Origin: Paludibacteraceae bacterium
Lineage (GTDB): Bacteria; Bacteroidota; Bacteroidia; Bacteroidales; Paludibacteraceae
Length of the DNA stretch: 64,000 nt
NCBI GenBank assembly: GCA_024401475.1
Contig: JAKSKZ010000002.1
Location: 62,001-126,000 of the forward strand
Reading direction: 5' to 3'
This document shows positions 1 through 9,101 of this stretch, piece after piece. Numbering within the stretch: the first letter of the stretch is position 1; each line of letters starts with the position of its first letter. Made by a program: the position numbers and the translations under genes. Under the pieces are notes generated by a model. That model did not search any database. It saw nothing but the letters and a program-made list of their open reading frames with translations, and was not told the DNA's origin.

Positions 1-166
1 AATAAAGAAGGAGAAAGCCTTTCTTATTTGTCATCTCCCCCTTAACAACCTTATTCCCTTTTACCTCAACACACTCCATATCATAGAACACGAACTTGTC
101 GGCATTTAACGTGTTGTCTGACACGGTTACGTTGCTTGAACAAGCAACGGAGATGGCGAATTTCAT
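1..166 (-). CDS. Unrecognised protein, 5' part only
   Basis: The first 55 codons of a minus-strand gene that leaves the window at base 1. The ATG at 164-166 overlaps the TGA of the upstream ATP-grasp gene in an ATGA arrangement, so the two are probably translationally coupled. The visible residues begin MKFAISVACSS and contain FYDMECVEV followed by a lysine-rich stretch. I recognise no domain and see no clear signal peptide. Its place as the last visible gene of the polysaccharide operon suggests a glycan role, but that is inference from position only. Confidence 0.6.
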   Translation of the reverse strand, partial: MKFAISVACSSNVTVSDNTLNADKFVFYDMECVEVKGNKVVKGEMTNKKGFLLLY

Positions 167-1071
167 TTTTTCATTAACAATGACAAATCAATCATATCAC
201 CCAACTTTTTATCCCATTCCTTCGGCTTGAAAAAGCCATAACCTGAGGCGGGATAAAATGTCAATTCGCCAAAATAGGGGCGATTATTGATGCTATAAAG
301 ATCCACCCGTAAAAAAGGTTGCCCTTGGGATAGTTTTCGTGCAATATTTATCATCTCACTCAAAGCTGCAGGCTTTGCTGCAGGCTTAAACGAATGTTTT
401 ACATCTGGATTCAATCCTATGAATTCTTGACGCACCCAATCCATATCATAAAAATCGATAGTCTCCTCAGTTGTTCTATCTCCTATGACCTGACAATATT
501 TAGGCTCACCATTGAAACAATAGAACTTATAATCCGTTAATTCATTGTCTTCTCCATTTTGCATATAAGCCTCGGCAAGCAAACAACGCTCAATCCCTTC
601 ATAAGGCCATTCACGGCCGCTTGACTTGCGAGTTTTGCCAGGCACAAAGTTCAACTTTTTTCGGGCAACATCCTTATCAAAAGAAGACTTATCTTTACAG
701 ATCACCACGTTTAATCCGCCTCCTCCTGTATTTGTTTTTAAGACAAATGTATCTGGTAATAAACTGAAATCAATCTCTTCAAAACTTTTCCAAACCCCAT
801 AAGTTGGGATTATGTATTCATCTCCGATTATATCTCTCACATAATCTTTAGCTTTCACCTTATCCACCATATCATGGTATATCTCCTTCCTATTATGAAG
901 TTTCAACCATTGAATCTTTTCTGTGAACAGTTCTGGATTATTCAAATTCAAACGCCTTCCTTGCTTGATTCGATATTGGATTTTCAACATGACCGAATCT
1001 GGTATCCACAAAAGACAACGCAAAAGTAAAAAGCGGAGATTGCGACTTTTGATTATTTTTTTGTAATTCAT
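163..1071 (-). CDS. TupA-like ATP-grasp protein
   Basis: A 302-residue protein of the TupA-like ATP-grasp family, which sits in polysaccharide loci and is thought to ligate amino acids or other substituents to surface glycans using ATP. The glycine-rich loop LKTNTGGGG lies near residue 111, and the metal-binding end of the fold appears as FLRVDLY followed by FGELTFYPASGYGF near the C-terminus. The ATG at 1069-1071 is preferred over an upstream in-frame start inside the previous gene, leaving a 19-nt spacer. The gene is in the same minus-strand operon as the EpsG-like polymerase and overlaps the next gene by ATGA. The substrate is unknown. Confidence 0.8.
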   Translation of the reverse strand: MNYKKIIKSRNLRFLLLRCLLWIPDSVMLKIQYRIKQGRRLNLNNPELFTEKIQWLKLHNRKEIYHDMVDKVKAKDYVRDIIGDEYIIPTYGVWKSFEEIDFSLLPDTFVLKTNTGGGGLNVVICKDKSSFDKDVARKKLNFVPGKTRKSSGREWPYEGIERCLLAEAYMQNGEDNELTDYKFYCFNGEPKYCQVIGDRTTEETIDFYDMDWVRQEFIGLNPDVKHSFKPAAKPAALSEMINIARKLSQGQPFLRVDLYSINNRPYFGELTFYPASGYGFFKPKEWDKKLGDMIDLSLLMKK

Positions 1072-1090
1072 ATTTCTTGATAAATAAAAA

Positions 1091-2167
1091 CTATAGAGCC
1101 TTTGACAAGCTAAGCACATAAGCCACAAACACTACAAACAATATAACCGCAGCAATTTTCTGATTATTACAGCCATTCTCATTACTCTTTAGAAATGGCA
1201 ACAATATGAGATAAGGGGATAAAAACCAACTTAAATATGCGACACGATCGGTGAACGGCATTCTAATAACAATCAACCAAATAGCATTAGCGATCAAATA
1301 TGTGTTCAGCATATTGACATAAAATTCATCTTTATAATCACGGACCACAACATGATAATAGCCAAACGCCATAGGGATTAAAGAATAAGCTATAAAATCC
1401 ATTCTAAAACCAACTTTATAACCAGTTTCCTCTGCCAAAAGATATTCCTCAACTCGATCATCCGCATCCATAAAAATATCTGCGACAATTTCATTCAAAG
1501 AATCTCCAATAACCCAACTAACCCCCAAACAGCATAGCCATATTAGATAATTATATTTTATAGTTTTACTAAAATAATACGTCAAAAGAAATGCAGAAAC
1601 AGGAATCGCTATGGACTTATGAAATAAGAGTGACAATACTACTAATAAAACAGACTGTAATTTATTTTGGTAAAAGCAATAATATGCACATAATAATATT
1701 GACAAAGCCAATCCCCCTCGTAAAATGTTAATGGCATAATTTCTAAAACCGAAAGAGATTATTACCACTAAAAATAACGTAAACACTTCTTTCGTGCATT
1801 TTTTACAAAAGAAAAACGTAAAAGACATAGTCAACATCGCAACTATAAAAAAGTAAGCAATTTCTGACGTTTTGGTCACATACGCTATTCCATAACTTAA
1901 ATATAGCCATGCAATATCACGATAATCTCCTATTTCATATTTTAATAATTCCCTATAATGATCCAAATAATGTGTTTTATCTATACTAGGTGAATATGTT
2001 AATAAAATAACAATAAAAATAAACAACAAATAAGTGATCACACTATTGCCATTTCTAATGTTCCTATTGGGACACGAAAAATACAGCCACGCCAATAATA
2101 ATCCTATCGGCAATAGTGTTCCATAATAGCAAATCTGATAAAAATGTGATTCGTGCAAATCAAACAT
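1091..2167 (-). CDS. EpsG-family polysaccharide polymerase (Wzy-like)
   Basis: A 358-residue inner-membrane protein with about ten hydrophobic segments and the hallmarks of the EpsG family: NILRGGLALSILL in the middle, LLFHKSI shortly after it, and TDRVAYLSWFLSPYL near the C-terminus. Such proteins polymerise lipid-linked repeat units at the periplasmic face after the flippase has exported them. The flippase is at the head of this operon (4798-6312), which fits a Wzx/Wzy-type pathway. A 38-nt spacer separates it from the acyltransferase upstream. The gene is AT-rich, as is usual for polymerase genes in variable capsule loci. Linkage specificity cannot be read from sequence. Confidence 0.82.
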   Translation of the reverse strand: MFDLHESHFYQICYYGTLLPIGLLLAWLYFSCPNRNIRNGNSVITYLLFIFIVILLTYSPSIDKTHYLDHYRELLKYEIGDYRDIAWLYLSYGIAYVTKTSEIAYFFIVAMLTMSFTFFFCKKCTKEVFTLFLVVIISFGFRNYAINILRGGLALSILLCAYYCFYQNKLQSVLLVVLSLLFHKSIAIPVSAFLLTYYFSKTIKYNYLIWLCCLGVSWVIGDSLNEIVADIFMDADDRVEEYLLAEETGYKVGFRMDFIAYSLIPMAFGYYHVVVRDYKDEFYVNMLNTYLIANAIWLIVIRMPFTDRVAYLSWFLSPYLILLPFLKSNENGCNNQKIAAVILFVVFVAYVLSLSKAL

Positions 2168-2205
2168 ATTCTAATCCCAATTCTAAAACTATAATAACTT
2201 AAGGA

Positions 2206-2886
2206 TTATTTACTATCTAATTTGTTTGTGGACTTCCAATAAATACCTGTTTTGACCTCCTTAGCTGGTATACCTGCCACTATTACATTTTGAGCAACAT
2301 CATGAGTAACAATTGCACCACTAGCTATAATAGAACCACCTCCTACAGATACACCTTTCATTATGGTACATTTCGGAGCGAGCCAAACATGATCTCCTAT
2401 AATTACAGACTTCGCAGAATTCAACTGACAACCCGTTTCAATACTATATATAGGATGGTCATCATACGTGCGAATGACTATATGATTTGAAATCATAGCA
2501 TCCTTACCTATTTCAATATTTGCACTATGCGCATTAAACTCATTGCACTCGTTTGTTGTGCAATTATCTCCGATGACAATATTCAAATCATTGCCAACAA
2601 ATCTAAAAACACACCCGTCACCAATTCGACAATGATTTCCTATTATAAGATGATTATTATTACCTCTTATGAAAATTTTGGCTTTTTTTACAAAAGAATT
2701 TTTTCCAACCGTTATTTTGTTTCTTTTCCCAATAACATCACGCCTGAAAGAAACTCCCATCCCTTCTTTTTGAATAGATATCCCTATTGGCAAAAAACAT
2801 CTAATCCAATTTACAAACTGATATAAATAATAATTTGACTGTAGCAGCCTTTTTATTTTTTCCATGACTCCAAATTTATCTATCAT
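2206..2886 (-). CDS. Left-handed beta-helix acyltransferase
   Basis: A hexapeptide-repeat acyltransferase of about 226 residues, likely to O-acetylate a sugar of the surface polysaccharide. Repeats such as IGDNCTTNECNEF and IGKDAMISNHIVI run through the middle, followed by the typical end HVWLAPKCTIMKGV, GGGSIIASGAIVTHDV and AGIPAKEV. The catalytic histidine is probably in FNAHSANIEIG or in TYDDHPIY. The ATG at 2884-2886 shares one base with the TGA of the GT2 gene (TGATG), suggesting coupling. A second ATG at 2865 is also possible. Confidence 0.8.
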   Translation of the reverse strand: MIDKFGVMEKIKRLLQSNYYLYQFVNWIRCFLPIGISIQKEGMGVSFRRDVIGKRNKITVGKNSFVKKAKIFIRGNNNHLIIGNHCRIGDGCVFRFVGNDLNIVIGDNCTTNECNEFNAHSANIEIGKDAMISNHIVIRTYDDHPIYSIETGCQLNSAKSVIIGDHVWLAPKCTIMKGVSVGGGSIIASGAIVTHDVAQNVIVAGIPAKEVKTGIYWKSTNKLDSK

Positions 2887-3881
2887 CAAGAACGCTTAAA
2901 AATAATACTCGAAGATGCTAATTTAAAAAAAAGAATAGAAATACAAGAAAGATGATTTCTCACAAGAATTAATCTTAAAGCTTTCATCTTAGACATTCCT
3001 TTAGCATTTATATATTTGGCATAACCATCTGATTGGGGGAATTCTTTATTAAACCATTTAATATCACTAAAACTCCCTCTTAATATATGCATTTTAGACA
3101 TATAACAATGGCAATGTATAAATTTGTCGTATTCTTCATAATCATCATACGATTCAAAATCCGCCTTTAATAATTCCGCTTTCTTTATAGACTGCTCACA
3201 AACTTTATCTGAAAAACGCATCAAGTTAGTTGTGGCATTGACATTCGAAACATTGTAATGATAAAAATAATCATCAATCTTCACCAATGAGTTTGACTTT
3301 ACAAAAGCTCTAACCATCAAAGCATAATCCTCTCCAACATTTATTCCATCATAAGGATATATCGAATTGGTTGAAAAGATAGAAGTTCTGACCATCTTAT
3401 TCCACAAAACTCCATGAAAACCATACATATACGAAAACTTAATAATCTCTTTGGGAGATTCATACTTGTATGATATGCTATGCTTGATGGAAGTGTTTTC
3501 TGATTCCGAAATATAATTACACACAACTATGTCACTATTAGATTCAGAAGCTCGATCATACATCACTTGATACATCTCTTTATCTACCCAATCATCACTA
3601 TCACAATGAATCATATACTCTCCTTGCGCTGCTTGCATTCCAATTTTCCTTGCCAATCCCTGCCCACTATTTTGAGGTGTGCGTAAAAAACGAACTTGGG
3701 AGATTCGCAGAGGGTAGTTTTGTAACCTCTTCTTAATTAATTCAATAGAATCATCCGTACTACAATCATCCACAAATATATATTCGATATCATCCAATGT
3801 TTGTTCAAACAACGAAACGACACATCTATCAATATATTTAGAGGCATTATATACCGGAATAATCACACTAACTTTTGCCAT
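2886..3881 (-). CDS. GT-A glycosyltransferase, family 2
   Basis: A 331-residue family 2 glycosyltransferase. The nucleotide-binding start is VSVIIPVYNASKYIDRC, followed by IFVDDCSTDDS, and the metal-binding DxD lies in HCDSDDWVD near residue 118. It would add one sugar to the undecaprenyl-linked repeat unit on the cytoplasmic face of the inner membrane. It sits between the pyruvyl transferase (34-nt gap) and the acyltransferase (one-base overlap). The C-terminal third carries lysine-rich stretches that may attach it to the membrane. Donor and acceptor are unknown. Confidence 0.87.
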   Translation of the reverse strand: MAKVSVIIPVYNASKYIDRCVVSLFEQTLDDIEYIFVDDCSTDDSIELIKKRLQNYPLRISQVRFLRTPQNSGQGLARKIGMQAAQGEYMIHCDSDDWVDKEMYQVMYDRASESNSDIVVCNYISESENTSIKHSISYKYESPKEIIKFSYMYGFHGVLWNKMVRTSIFSTNSIYPYDGINVGEDYALMVRAFVKSNSLVKIDDYFYHYNVSNVNATTNLMRFSDKVCEQSIKKAELLKADFESYDDYEEYDKFIHCHCYMSKMHILRGSFSDIKWFNKEFPQSDGYAKYINAKGMSKMKALRLILVRNHLSCISILFFKLASSSIIFKRS

Positions 3882-3915
3882 AAATCACTATTTCAGGGAC
3901 AAACTAACCAACTAT

Positions 3916-4791
3916 TTATACCAACTGAGATTTCACCAAAGACTTCAATTCAATAAAAGGACAAACTTCTATGAGTGGCAATAAATCTATTCTATTTTCA
4001 CTCCAACCCTCTTTAAGTTCAAGATCGGCAGCCACCTCAATCTTCAAAGGAGAAATAGATTCTTTACCCACCGACATGTAGTAATCTTCAAATTTAAAAT
4101 CATTTTCTTTATAAATAACAGAGAATTTCACCCATTGATTTGGAACTTTGTACGCATCAGACACAATTAAGCCATGCAACGACGAAGAGAAAATGTATTC
4201 ACACTCATTTATTTGATCTATAATATCAGTCCATTTCTCATACTTCTTCATATTAATTATTCGATAGCCAGACTGTTCCAATTCTCTGATAATCGGTAAT
4301 TTCAGTTCCGTGTGATGAGGTATAATACCTACCTTATATTTTTTCTCAACTTTTGATTTATATATATACGGCAACAAAAGTGCAGGATCACCATAGATTT
4401 CAGGACAATCAATCCCTTGACTTAACAAATATTGCCTTGTTTTAGGTCCCCTAACTGCCAAAATTTTTTGTGGCCTACAATTTAATTGCTTTTCTCCAAA
4501 GATAACACCTGCACCCCATACAATAGAATATGCATTTAAATATTGCTCAATAACAGAACCTATAACAATATAATTAGAGGTATTAAACAAATATGTATGA
4601 TGATAATTTACAATTGGTTTAGAGGTTACATGATTTAAAATAAAATAATTCAAATCATCGCCCCAATTGTTATGCACCAATTTTCCTGCGACCATAACAA
4701 TGCATGAATCCACCACTATTTTTTCTTTATGCAAGATTGAATATAGAGTATTCAAACTATACATCAAAAATTTTCGTATCGCCTTTATCAT
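3916..4791 (-). CDS. Polysaccharide pyruvyl transferase family protein
   Basis: A 291-residue member of the polysaccharide pyruvyl transferase family, which transfers pyruvate from phosphoenolpyruvate to form ketals on surface sugars. Visible family motifs are NNWGDDLNYF near residue 41, WGAGVIFGEK, VRGPKTRQYL, YGDPALLLPY and SSSLHGLIVSDAY. The SSSLHG segment is the usual active-site region. It starts 6 nt after the flippase stop, in the same operon. Some family members have other roles, so pyruvylation is likely rather than certain. Confidence 0.8.
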   Translation of the reverse strand: MIKAIRKFLMYSLNTLYSILHKEKIVVDSCIVMVAGKLVHNNWGDDLNYFILNHVTSKPIVNYHHTYLFNTSNYIVIGSVIEQYLNAYSIVWGAGVIFGEKQLNCRPQKILAVRGPKTRQYLLSQGIDCPEIYGDPALLLPYIYKSKVEKKYKVGIIPHHTELKLPIIRELEQSGYRIINMKKYEKWTDIIDQINECEYIFSSSLHGLIVSDAYKVPNQWVKFSVIYKENDFKFEDYYMSVGKESISPLKIEVAADLELKEGWSENRIDLLPLIEVCPFIELKSLVKSQLV

Positions 4792-4797
4792 AACTTA

Positions 4798-6312
4798 TCA
4801 AAATTTAAACTTTAGAAAAACATTAGAAAAAAGTTTTTTTTCCGTTGAATTTAAACTAAATAGCCAAAAACATATAGAATAAATCAAACCATATATAATA
4901 ACTGATGCTATGAAAATTCTTAAGTCGCCAAGATTTATATTCATATATTTTAAAAGAAAAAACGCAAATAATGTTAGGAGCAACGGAACAATACTCATTT
5001 TTAAGATTTCTTTCCAAAACAAAACAATATCAATTGATTGTTTCTTTCCATAATAAATATTCATAACCAAAGCATGACCTAAAAAAATTGCTAAAGATGT
5101 GACAATCGCACAACCTAACCCACCCCATTCTTTAGCCGCTGGTATGCTAAACACGAAACTGCCTAAAGCTATTGCTATATATAGCAAAGACCTAAACTTC
5201 ATTTGATTACGAGCTTGCAGTATGGTCATTCCCAATGTTTGAATTAAAGGAACAGTTAAAGGGAGGAAAAACAATAGGGCTATAATATAGGCATCTTCAT
5301 ACCCCTTTCCTGCCCAAAAAACAATGAAATGCCTACCAAAAAGAATGAAACCCGATAACGCAAATGAAATTATAATAAACTGCATTCTTCCAGTTTTAAC
5401 AAACAAATCTGAAATGTTTTTTTCATTGCCTTTAACACTCGCCATGGCCGTTACTTTAGGAAGGAAAACACTGCTCACAGCCGTAGAAAACATCATATAA
5501 AATGTATGTAACTGGACAGCAACAGCATATACTGCAACAGCCGCCGTACCACTAACTATTCCAAGAACAAATTGACCTGTACTCCAATAAATACGATCTA
5601 TGATAGCATTTAGAAATACCCATACACTATAAATCGACACTTCTTTCAAAAAAGACCAATTGTAATGTCCAAATACAGGTTTTACTTTAAGTTTTATCTT
5701 ACAAAAAAGAAAGTCCGAAAATAGAGTTAAAAAATTAAAAATAGTAGTCACAACCACTAAAGCAATGGCTTTATACCCCATTGTTAAGAGAAGTATCATT
5801 GCCAATGGATTCAAGATATTACGAGCTATAGTAAAAAGGCGTTTGAATACAAACTGCTCATAGGCAGTCATTATGCTGCCCCAAATACTAAACGGGAATG
5901 TAACGGCTAAATTCAACGTCATCAAACCTAAAGCCATCTGAGTCCTAGAAACCTCTATTGGTGTCATATTGGAGGCAAATAAGTTCTCCACATTATAAGT
6001 CAAAAATGCACCCGCGCCCAAAGCCACAATGCCAATAACCGTATAAAGCACTATGAACATTCCAAACATCTGGTTTTTCTCTTCCTCTCGACCTTCGGCT
6101 CTAAATTTTGCTGTATAACGCACTATTGCATTCCCAAAGCCCAAATCCAAGACTGTTAAATAAGCAATAACAGAGGCTGCTAAAGAATAAATACCATATT
6201 CCGATTGACCTAAACACCTTATTAAAAAAGGCGTATATGTCAATCCTATCAACATATTCAATGTGATAGAAACATAATTAAGTATCACACCTAATTTTCG
6301 TTGGTTTTTCAT
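4798..6312 (-). CDS. Wzx-type polysaccharide flippase
   Basis: A 504-residue integral membrane protein of the MATE/MOP superfamily with 12 or more hydrophobic segments. It begins RKLGVILNYVSITLNMLIGL and contains LGQSEYGIYSLAAS near the N-terminus, both typical of O-antigen and capsule flippases. It would move undecaprenyl-diphosphate-linked repeat units across the inner membrane. It is the first gene of the minus-strand operon that runs leftwards out of the window. No clear -7 box is visible just upstream; about 450 nt of repeat-bearing sequence separates it from the next gene. Confidence 0.87.
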   Translation of the reverse strand: MKNQRKLGVILNYVSITLNMLIGLTYTPFLIRCLGQSEYGIYSLAASVIAYLTVLDLGFGNAIVRYTAKFRAEGREEEKNQMFGMFIVLYTVIGIVALGAGAFLTYNVENLFASNMTPIEVSRTQMALGLMTLNLAVTFPFSIWGSIMTAYEQFVFKRLFTIARNILNPLAMILLLTMGYKAIALVVVTTIFNFLTLFSDFLFCKIKLKVKPVFGHYNWSFLKEVSIYSVWVFLNAIIDRIYWSTGQFVLGIVSGTAAVAVYAVAVQLHTFYMMFSTAVSSVFLPKVTAMASVKGNEKNISDLFVKTGRMQFIIISFALSGFILFGRHFIVFWAGKGYEDAYIIALLFFLPLTVPLIQTLGMTILQARNQMKFRSLLYIAIALGSFVFSIPAAKEWGGLGCAIVTSLAIFLGHALVMNIYYGKKQSIDIVLFWKEILKMSIVPLLLTLFAFFLLKYMNINLGDLRIFIASVIIYGLIYSICFWLFSLNSTEKKLFSNVFLKFKF

Positions 6313-6490
6313 AAGAAAATTACTGCAACTATTTATTAGAAAGATTTATATACCCTCCACATATTAGATCAAGATGGGTTAGTCAACGACAACGAACCGC
6401 AAATGGTCACCCCAGAGACATAATTTCCTTATCCACAAGGCAAAAAATGAGGAATAAGCATTATCAGTCAACAAAGCCTACCTCATCCCA

Positions 6491-6530
6491 CAGCTTCGCC
6501 CATGTTAGCCACAATCGGACCAACAGAAGG
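6491..6530. repeat. Intergenic repeat type A, copy 1
   Basis: A segment of about 40 nt containing gcttcgcccatgttag and then acaatcggaccaacagaa. It recurs with few changes at 7633-7674 and 16679-16720, and its first half recurs at 14684-14697. All copies lie between genes in the broken polysaccharide region. It encodes nothing obvious. It may be a non-autonomous mobile or recombination-prone element. Confidence 0.7.
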
Positions 6531-6639
6531 AATAGATTAATAAAGAGGCACACTTGGCACCCCATAATCCGATATCCGCCTTTCACACCCATATTTTCGT
6601 TATCTGATTGCTGTAATGGGTGTCGTCTTTTCATATTCC

Positions 6640-6712
6640 CCCTCATGGATTACCCCATGGCCCTTACGGACCATGCTATTGAGTGTCGCCCTTTCAGGGC
6701 TGGGAGTGACGG
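6640..6712. repeat. Intergenic repeat type B, copy 1
   Basis: Contains ttacggaccatgctattg followed by gccctttcagggctggg, a short hairpin built on the self-complementary agggct/agccct-like core. A second, diverged copy lies at about 7510-7560. Elements of this appearance are common between genes in Bacteroidales genomes. Element boundaries are approximate. Confidence 0.6.
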
Positions 6713-6762
6713 TTGCCATGAAAATATCGTCAGGGATAATTTTCAATTACATTTTCAGTGTT

Positions 6763-7439
6763 TTATTTCCTAAATTTAACAATGCAATCGATACAAATGG
6801 GAAGTCCCGAATGCGATTCTACAAAAACATTTGCTGGATGCATATCTTCCAAATGTAGCCGATCAGAAAGATAATTGATACCATGCCCGTCTCCATTGTC
6901 TAAGAAACCTTTTTTGCCGACCATTGCATCTATTTCTTCTTTCGTAGCCAGACGCAGACATTCTATATATGGTTGTGTTAAAATCACTCTGAATAGGCTA
7001 TCTTTATCTCGTGTGAATCCCACAACCCGCATTATAGTTTCTGGGAAAAGTGCATTATGTAGAGCTATTGATTCTAATGCACGACCTAAAGTTGCATAAA
7101 TAGATGTTCGAAGTTTGACAACATGGGTGTCTCCTTGTTTTCCAAACACTTTTGCTTCCGCCCCTTGGGCCATCATAGGGCCATAATTTGCCACAAGCAA
7201 CTCTTCTGAATTAGGAACCCAAACACCTTTTTCTTCTGCCCAAGATTGCAGTTCACGCTCTTGGGCCTCGTCTATTTCCCAGTTTGATGGAGTTCCTTGG
7301 CCGCCTGAAGCATTGCAACTTGCTGTAAGGCTTTCTCTCGCGAGATTACATACGAGGAGCGCCCCAACGAGGAGCGGACCAGCTGAGCAGACTCCAGCAT
7401 GCTCTGTTTGATTAAATCGAGGAAAATCTCTTGTGCCAT
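6763..7439 (-). pseudogene. Polyvalent-protein-type kinase homologue, frameshifted
   Basis: Two adjacent reading frames together make one recognisable protein. The N-terminal part starts at ATG 7437-7439 (MAQEIFLDLIKQSMLES) and reads to QAAKELHQTGK before a stop at 7272-7274. The remainder continues in the -1 frame from EIDEAQERELQSWAEEKG to the stop at 6763. One missing G in the GGG run near 7278-7280 would join them. The second part has YGPMMAQGAEAKVF, then VVKL, RALESIALHNALFPE and HLEDMHPANVF, resembling the kinase-like domain found in polyvalent proteins of phages and conjugative elements. It may be a pseudogene or a sequencing error. An open frame upstream to 7488 reads through the repeat-flanked leader and is probably not the start. 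Confidence 0.6.
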
Positions 7440-7509
7440 TGAGTATATCATATGTTTGTTTATCAATCGACTCTATATCGTAGAACATAAATTATTTATA
7501 TATTCTTGC

Positions 7510-7560
7510 CATTACGGACTATGCTATTATGTGCCGCCCCTTCAGGGCTGGGGGCACCAC
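7510..7560. repeat. Intergenic repeat type B, copy 2
   Basis: Contains attacggactatgctatta and then gccccttcagggctggggg, matching the copy at about 6640-6712 with several substitutions. It flanks the kinase-like pseudogene on its upstream side, so that gene is bracketed by type A and type B repeats. Confidence 0.6.
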
Positions 7561-7632
7561 TCGTAAGAGACATCTACCCTAATTGCATCTGAAAAAATTC
7601 TTAATTCTTAATTCTTAACTCTTAATTAATTT

Positions 7633-7674
7633 CACGGCTTCGCCCTTGTTAGTCACAATCGGGCCAACAGAAGG
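7633..7674. repeat. Intergenic repeat type A, copy 2
   Basis: Contains ggcttcgcccttgttagtc and then cacaatcgggccaacagaag, a near match to the copies at 6491-6530 and 16679-16720. It lies in the same orientation as the others. Confidence 0.7.
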
Positions 7675-7972
7675 AAATGTTTATGGAATAGAAATGGAAG
7701 ACCTAATAGTCGATATGGATTAAAGGTATAGGTCCTGCCTTAGATCAATTCCAACACAATTAGGAGAATAAATAATAAAAATAGAGAACCTAAATTACGC
7801 AAATAATTTACTTGTACTCATTTAATTTTCACCTGAATTGGCGTTGAAAAAACAACAATGAATTATGACAAAGGTAAGCATTAAAAACAAGAACATCTTT
7901 AATTTTGGCGAATTTTACCATTTGGCAAAGCGATTTGACGAGACAAATGGCTGAATACAGCTATATAGTTCC

Positions 7973-8570
7973 CTACACCTCCTCGCCTGCAAACTTGACC
8001 TTCCAACCCAACACGGTGGCAAAGATCATCTCGATGTCTTTGAGGAAGCTGTAGTGACGATAGTAGTAGCAGTTGAGACGCACCTTGTCGGGATAGATGA
8101 CGGTGTCGTTATATTCCACGGCAATCTCTTGGGACGGACGAGTGTCGCCCTCCTTCTGCTTTTGGGCCACATATTCGGAAATCATCTCGTCTTCCAAACG
8201 GTATTTCAACGTGGCGGGACCTGTGATGCCGGGACGGAGTTTCAATACATCCCTGTCGTCGCCTTGGAGTTTGTCGGCATAACCGGGCACATCGGGACGA
8301 GGCCCCACGAAACTCATATTGCCGACGAGCACATCCCAAAGGCCGGGCAACTCATCTATCTTGTAGTGGCGCAAAGTGGCACCGAAAGGCGTGATACGGC
8401 TATCGCCTGCCACCGAGACCGTCGAACCATTGTGATTGACCGTCATACTTCTGAACTTATGGCACTTGAAGAGTTTCCCGTCCTTTCCCACACGGTTCTG
8501 CACGAAGAAGGCAGGACCGCCGGGCATCTTCACCTTCACCATGATGGCCACCACTAAAATCAATCCGTCT
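7973..8570 (-). pseudogene. Initiating sugar transferase, N-terminus lost
   Basis: The C-terminal part of a bacterial sugar transferase (WcaJ/PglC-like), the enzyme that loads the first sugar phosphate on undecaprenyl phosphate. Family sequence begins at about 8563 with LVVAIMVKVK and continues with FFVQNRVGKDGKLFKCHKFRSM, DELPGLWDVL, MSFVGPRPDVPGYA and LRPGITGPATLKYRLEDE to the normal C-terminus. The usual N-terminal membrane hairpin of about 25 residues is missing; the frame instead runs upstream into the 3' end of the TOPRIM-like gene at 8571. Only the first ATG inside that gene could start it. I therefore call it a 5'-truncated gene created by insertion of the ATPase cassette, possibly still partly expressed. 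Confidence 0.72.
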
Positions 8571-9101
8571 TTAGCTAAATAACAAACGGAGACGTTCCTC
8601 GTCTGCCTTATATTGCATTTCATTCAGATATTTCAGCGTCTGCTTCAAGGCAATAATCTCAGTATTTTCCTTGATAGCTGCAAATAAGCATTTGAATCGA
8701 GTGTCCGTATTGGATGTTACAGCCTTCGACACTTTAGTAAAACTCTTCAAATCGGAGGGAATGCCAAACACCTTTGGATCAACCCCTTGATCTCTGGCAC
8801 AATCTAATATAAAACCATCAACTGCCGGATATATTGTTATCAGATATTGAGGACGTGTTTCGTGTTTCAACAGTGTTAAATGGGCAGTCTTCGCGACCTC
8901 AACACAGTCTCGGATATAGCCTAACTCAACCTTGTCCTTATCAATAATTCCAATTGCAAACCTATTCACAAAGGTATAATTAAGTTGACCAACCACCCTC
9001 GAGCAACTATGCTGATGATTAACTGACGCATCCAACAGATACTCTATAAGATTCGTGTCCACATAGCATTCCGGCAATAGATTCATTATCTTTTGCTTCA
9101 T
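8571..9101 (-). CDS. TOPRIM-like partner of an ABC-type ATPase
   Basis: A 176-residue protein whose ATG overlaps the stop of the ATPase gene (ATGA at 9098-9101), so the pair is almost certainly co-translated. An acidic residue early on (ECYVDTNLIE, residues 11-20) and FAIGIIDKDK (D54 and D56) resemble the glutamate and DxD metal sites of TOPRIM nuclease domains seen in RloB, DUF4435 and OLD-type systems. I recall similar short proteins beside AAA ATPases in other Bacteroidetes. The nuclease idea is inference; the fold must be checked. The stop codon falls exactly where the truncated sugar transferase begins. Confidence 0.62.
   Translation of the reverse strand: MKQKIMNLLPECYVDTNLIEYLLDASVNHQHSCSRVVGQLNYTFVNRFAIGIIDKDKVELGYIRDCVEVAKTAHLTLLKHETRPQYLITIYPAVDGFILDCARDQGVDPKVFGIPSDLKSFTKVSKAVTSNTDTRFKCLFAAIKENTEIIALKQTLKYLNEMQYKADEERLRLLFS

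Larger units (their letters stand above)
6313..6762. other. Non-coding spacer carrying two repeat elements
   Basis: A 450-nt gap between the polysaccharide operon and the broken kinase-like gene. I see no credible gene in it; the open frames on both strands run across repeat sequence. It holds one copy of the gcttcgcccatgttag element (6491-6530) and one copy of the catgg/ctttcagggctgg element (about 6640-6712). It marks the left edge of a region rich in broken genes. Confidence 0.6.
7489..7972. other. Non-coding spacer with repeats
   Basis: A gap of about 480 nt between the kinase-like pseudogene and the truncated sugar transferase. The left part has repeat B copy 2 (7510-7560), a run of imperfect TTAATTC repeats (about 7600-7630) and repeat A copy 2 (7633-7674). 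From 7681 to 7972 I see only AT-rich sequence without a credible gene. A -7-like box on the minus strand at 7869-7876 has no good partner. Confidence 0.5.

Noticed and set aside
6447..6773. Plus-strand frames in the spacer after the flippase
   Set aside because: They run across repeat elements of types A and B and have low-complexity, histidine-rich translations.
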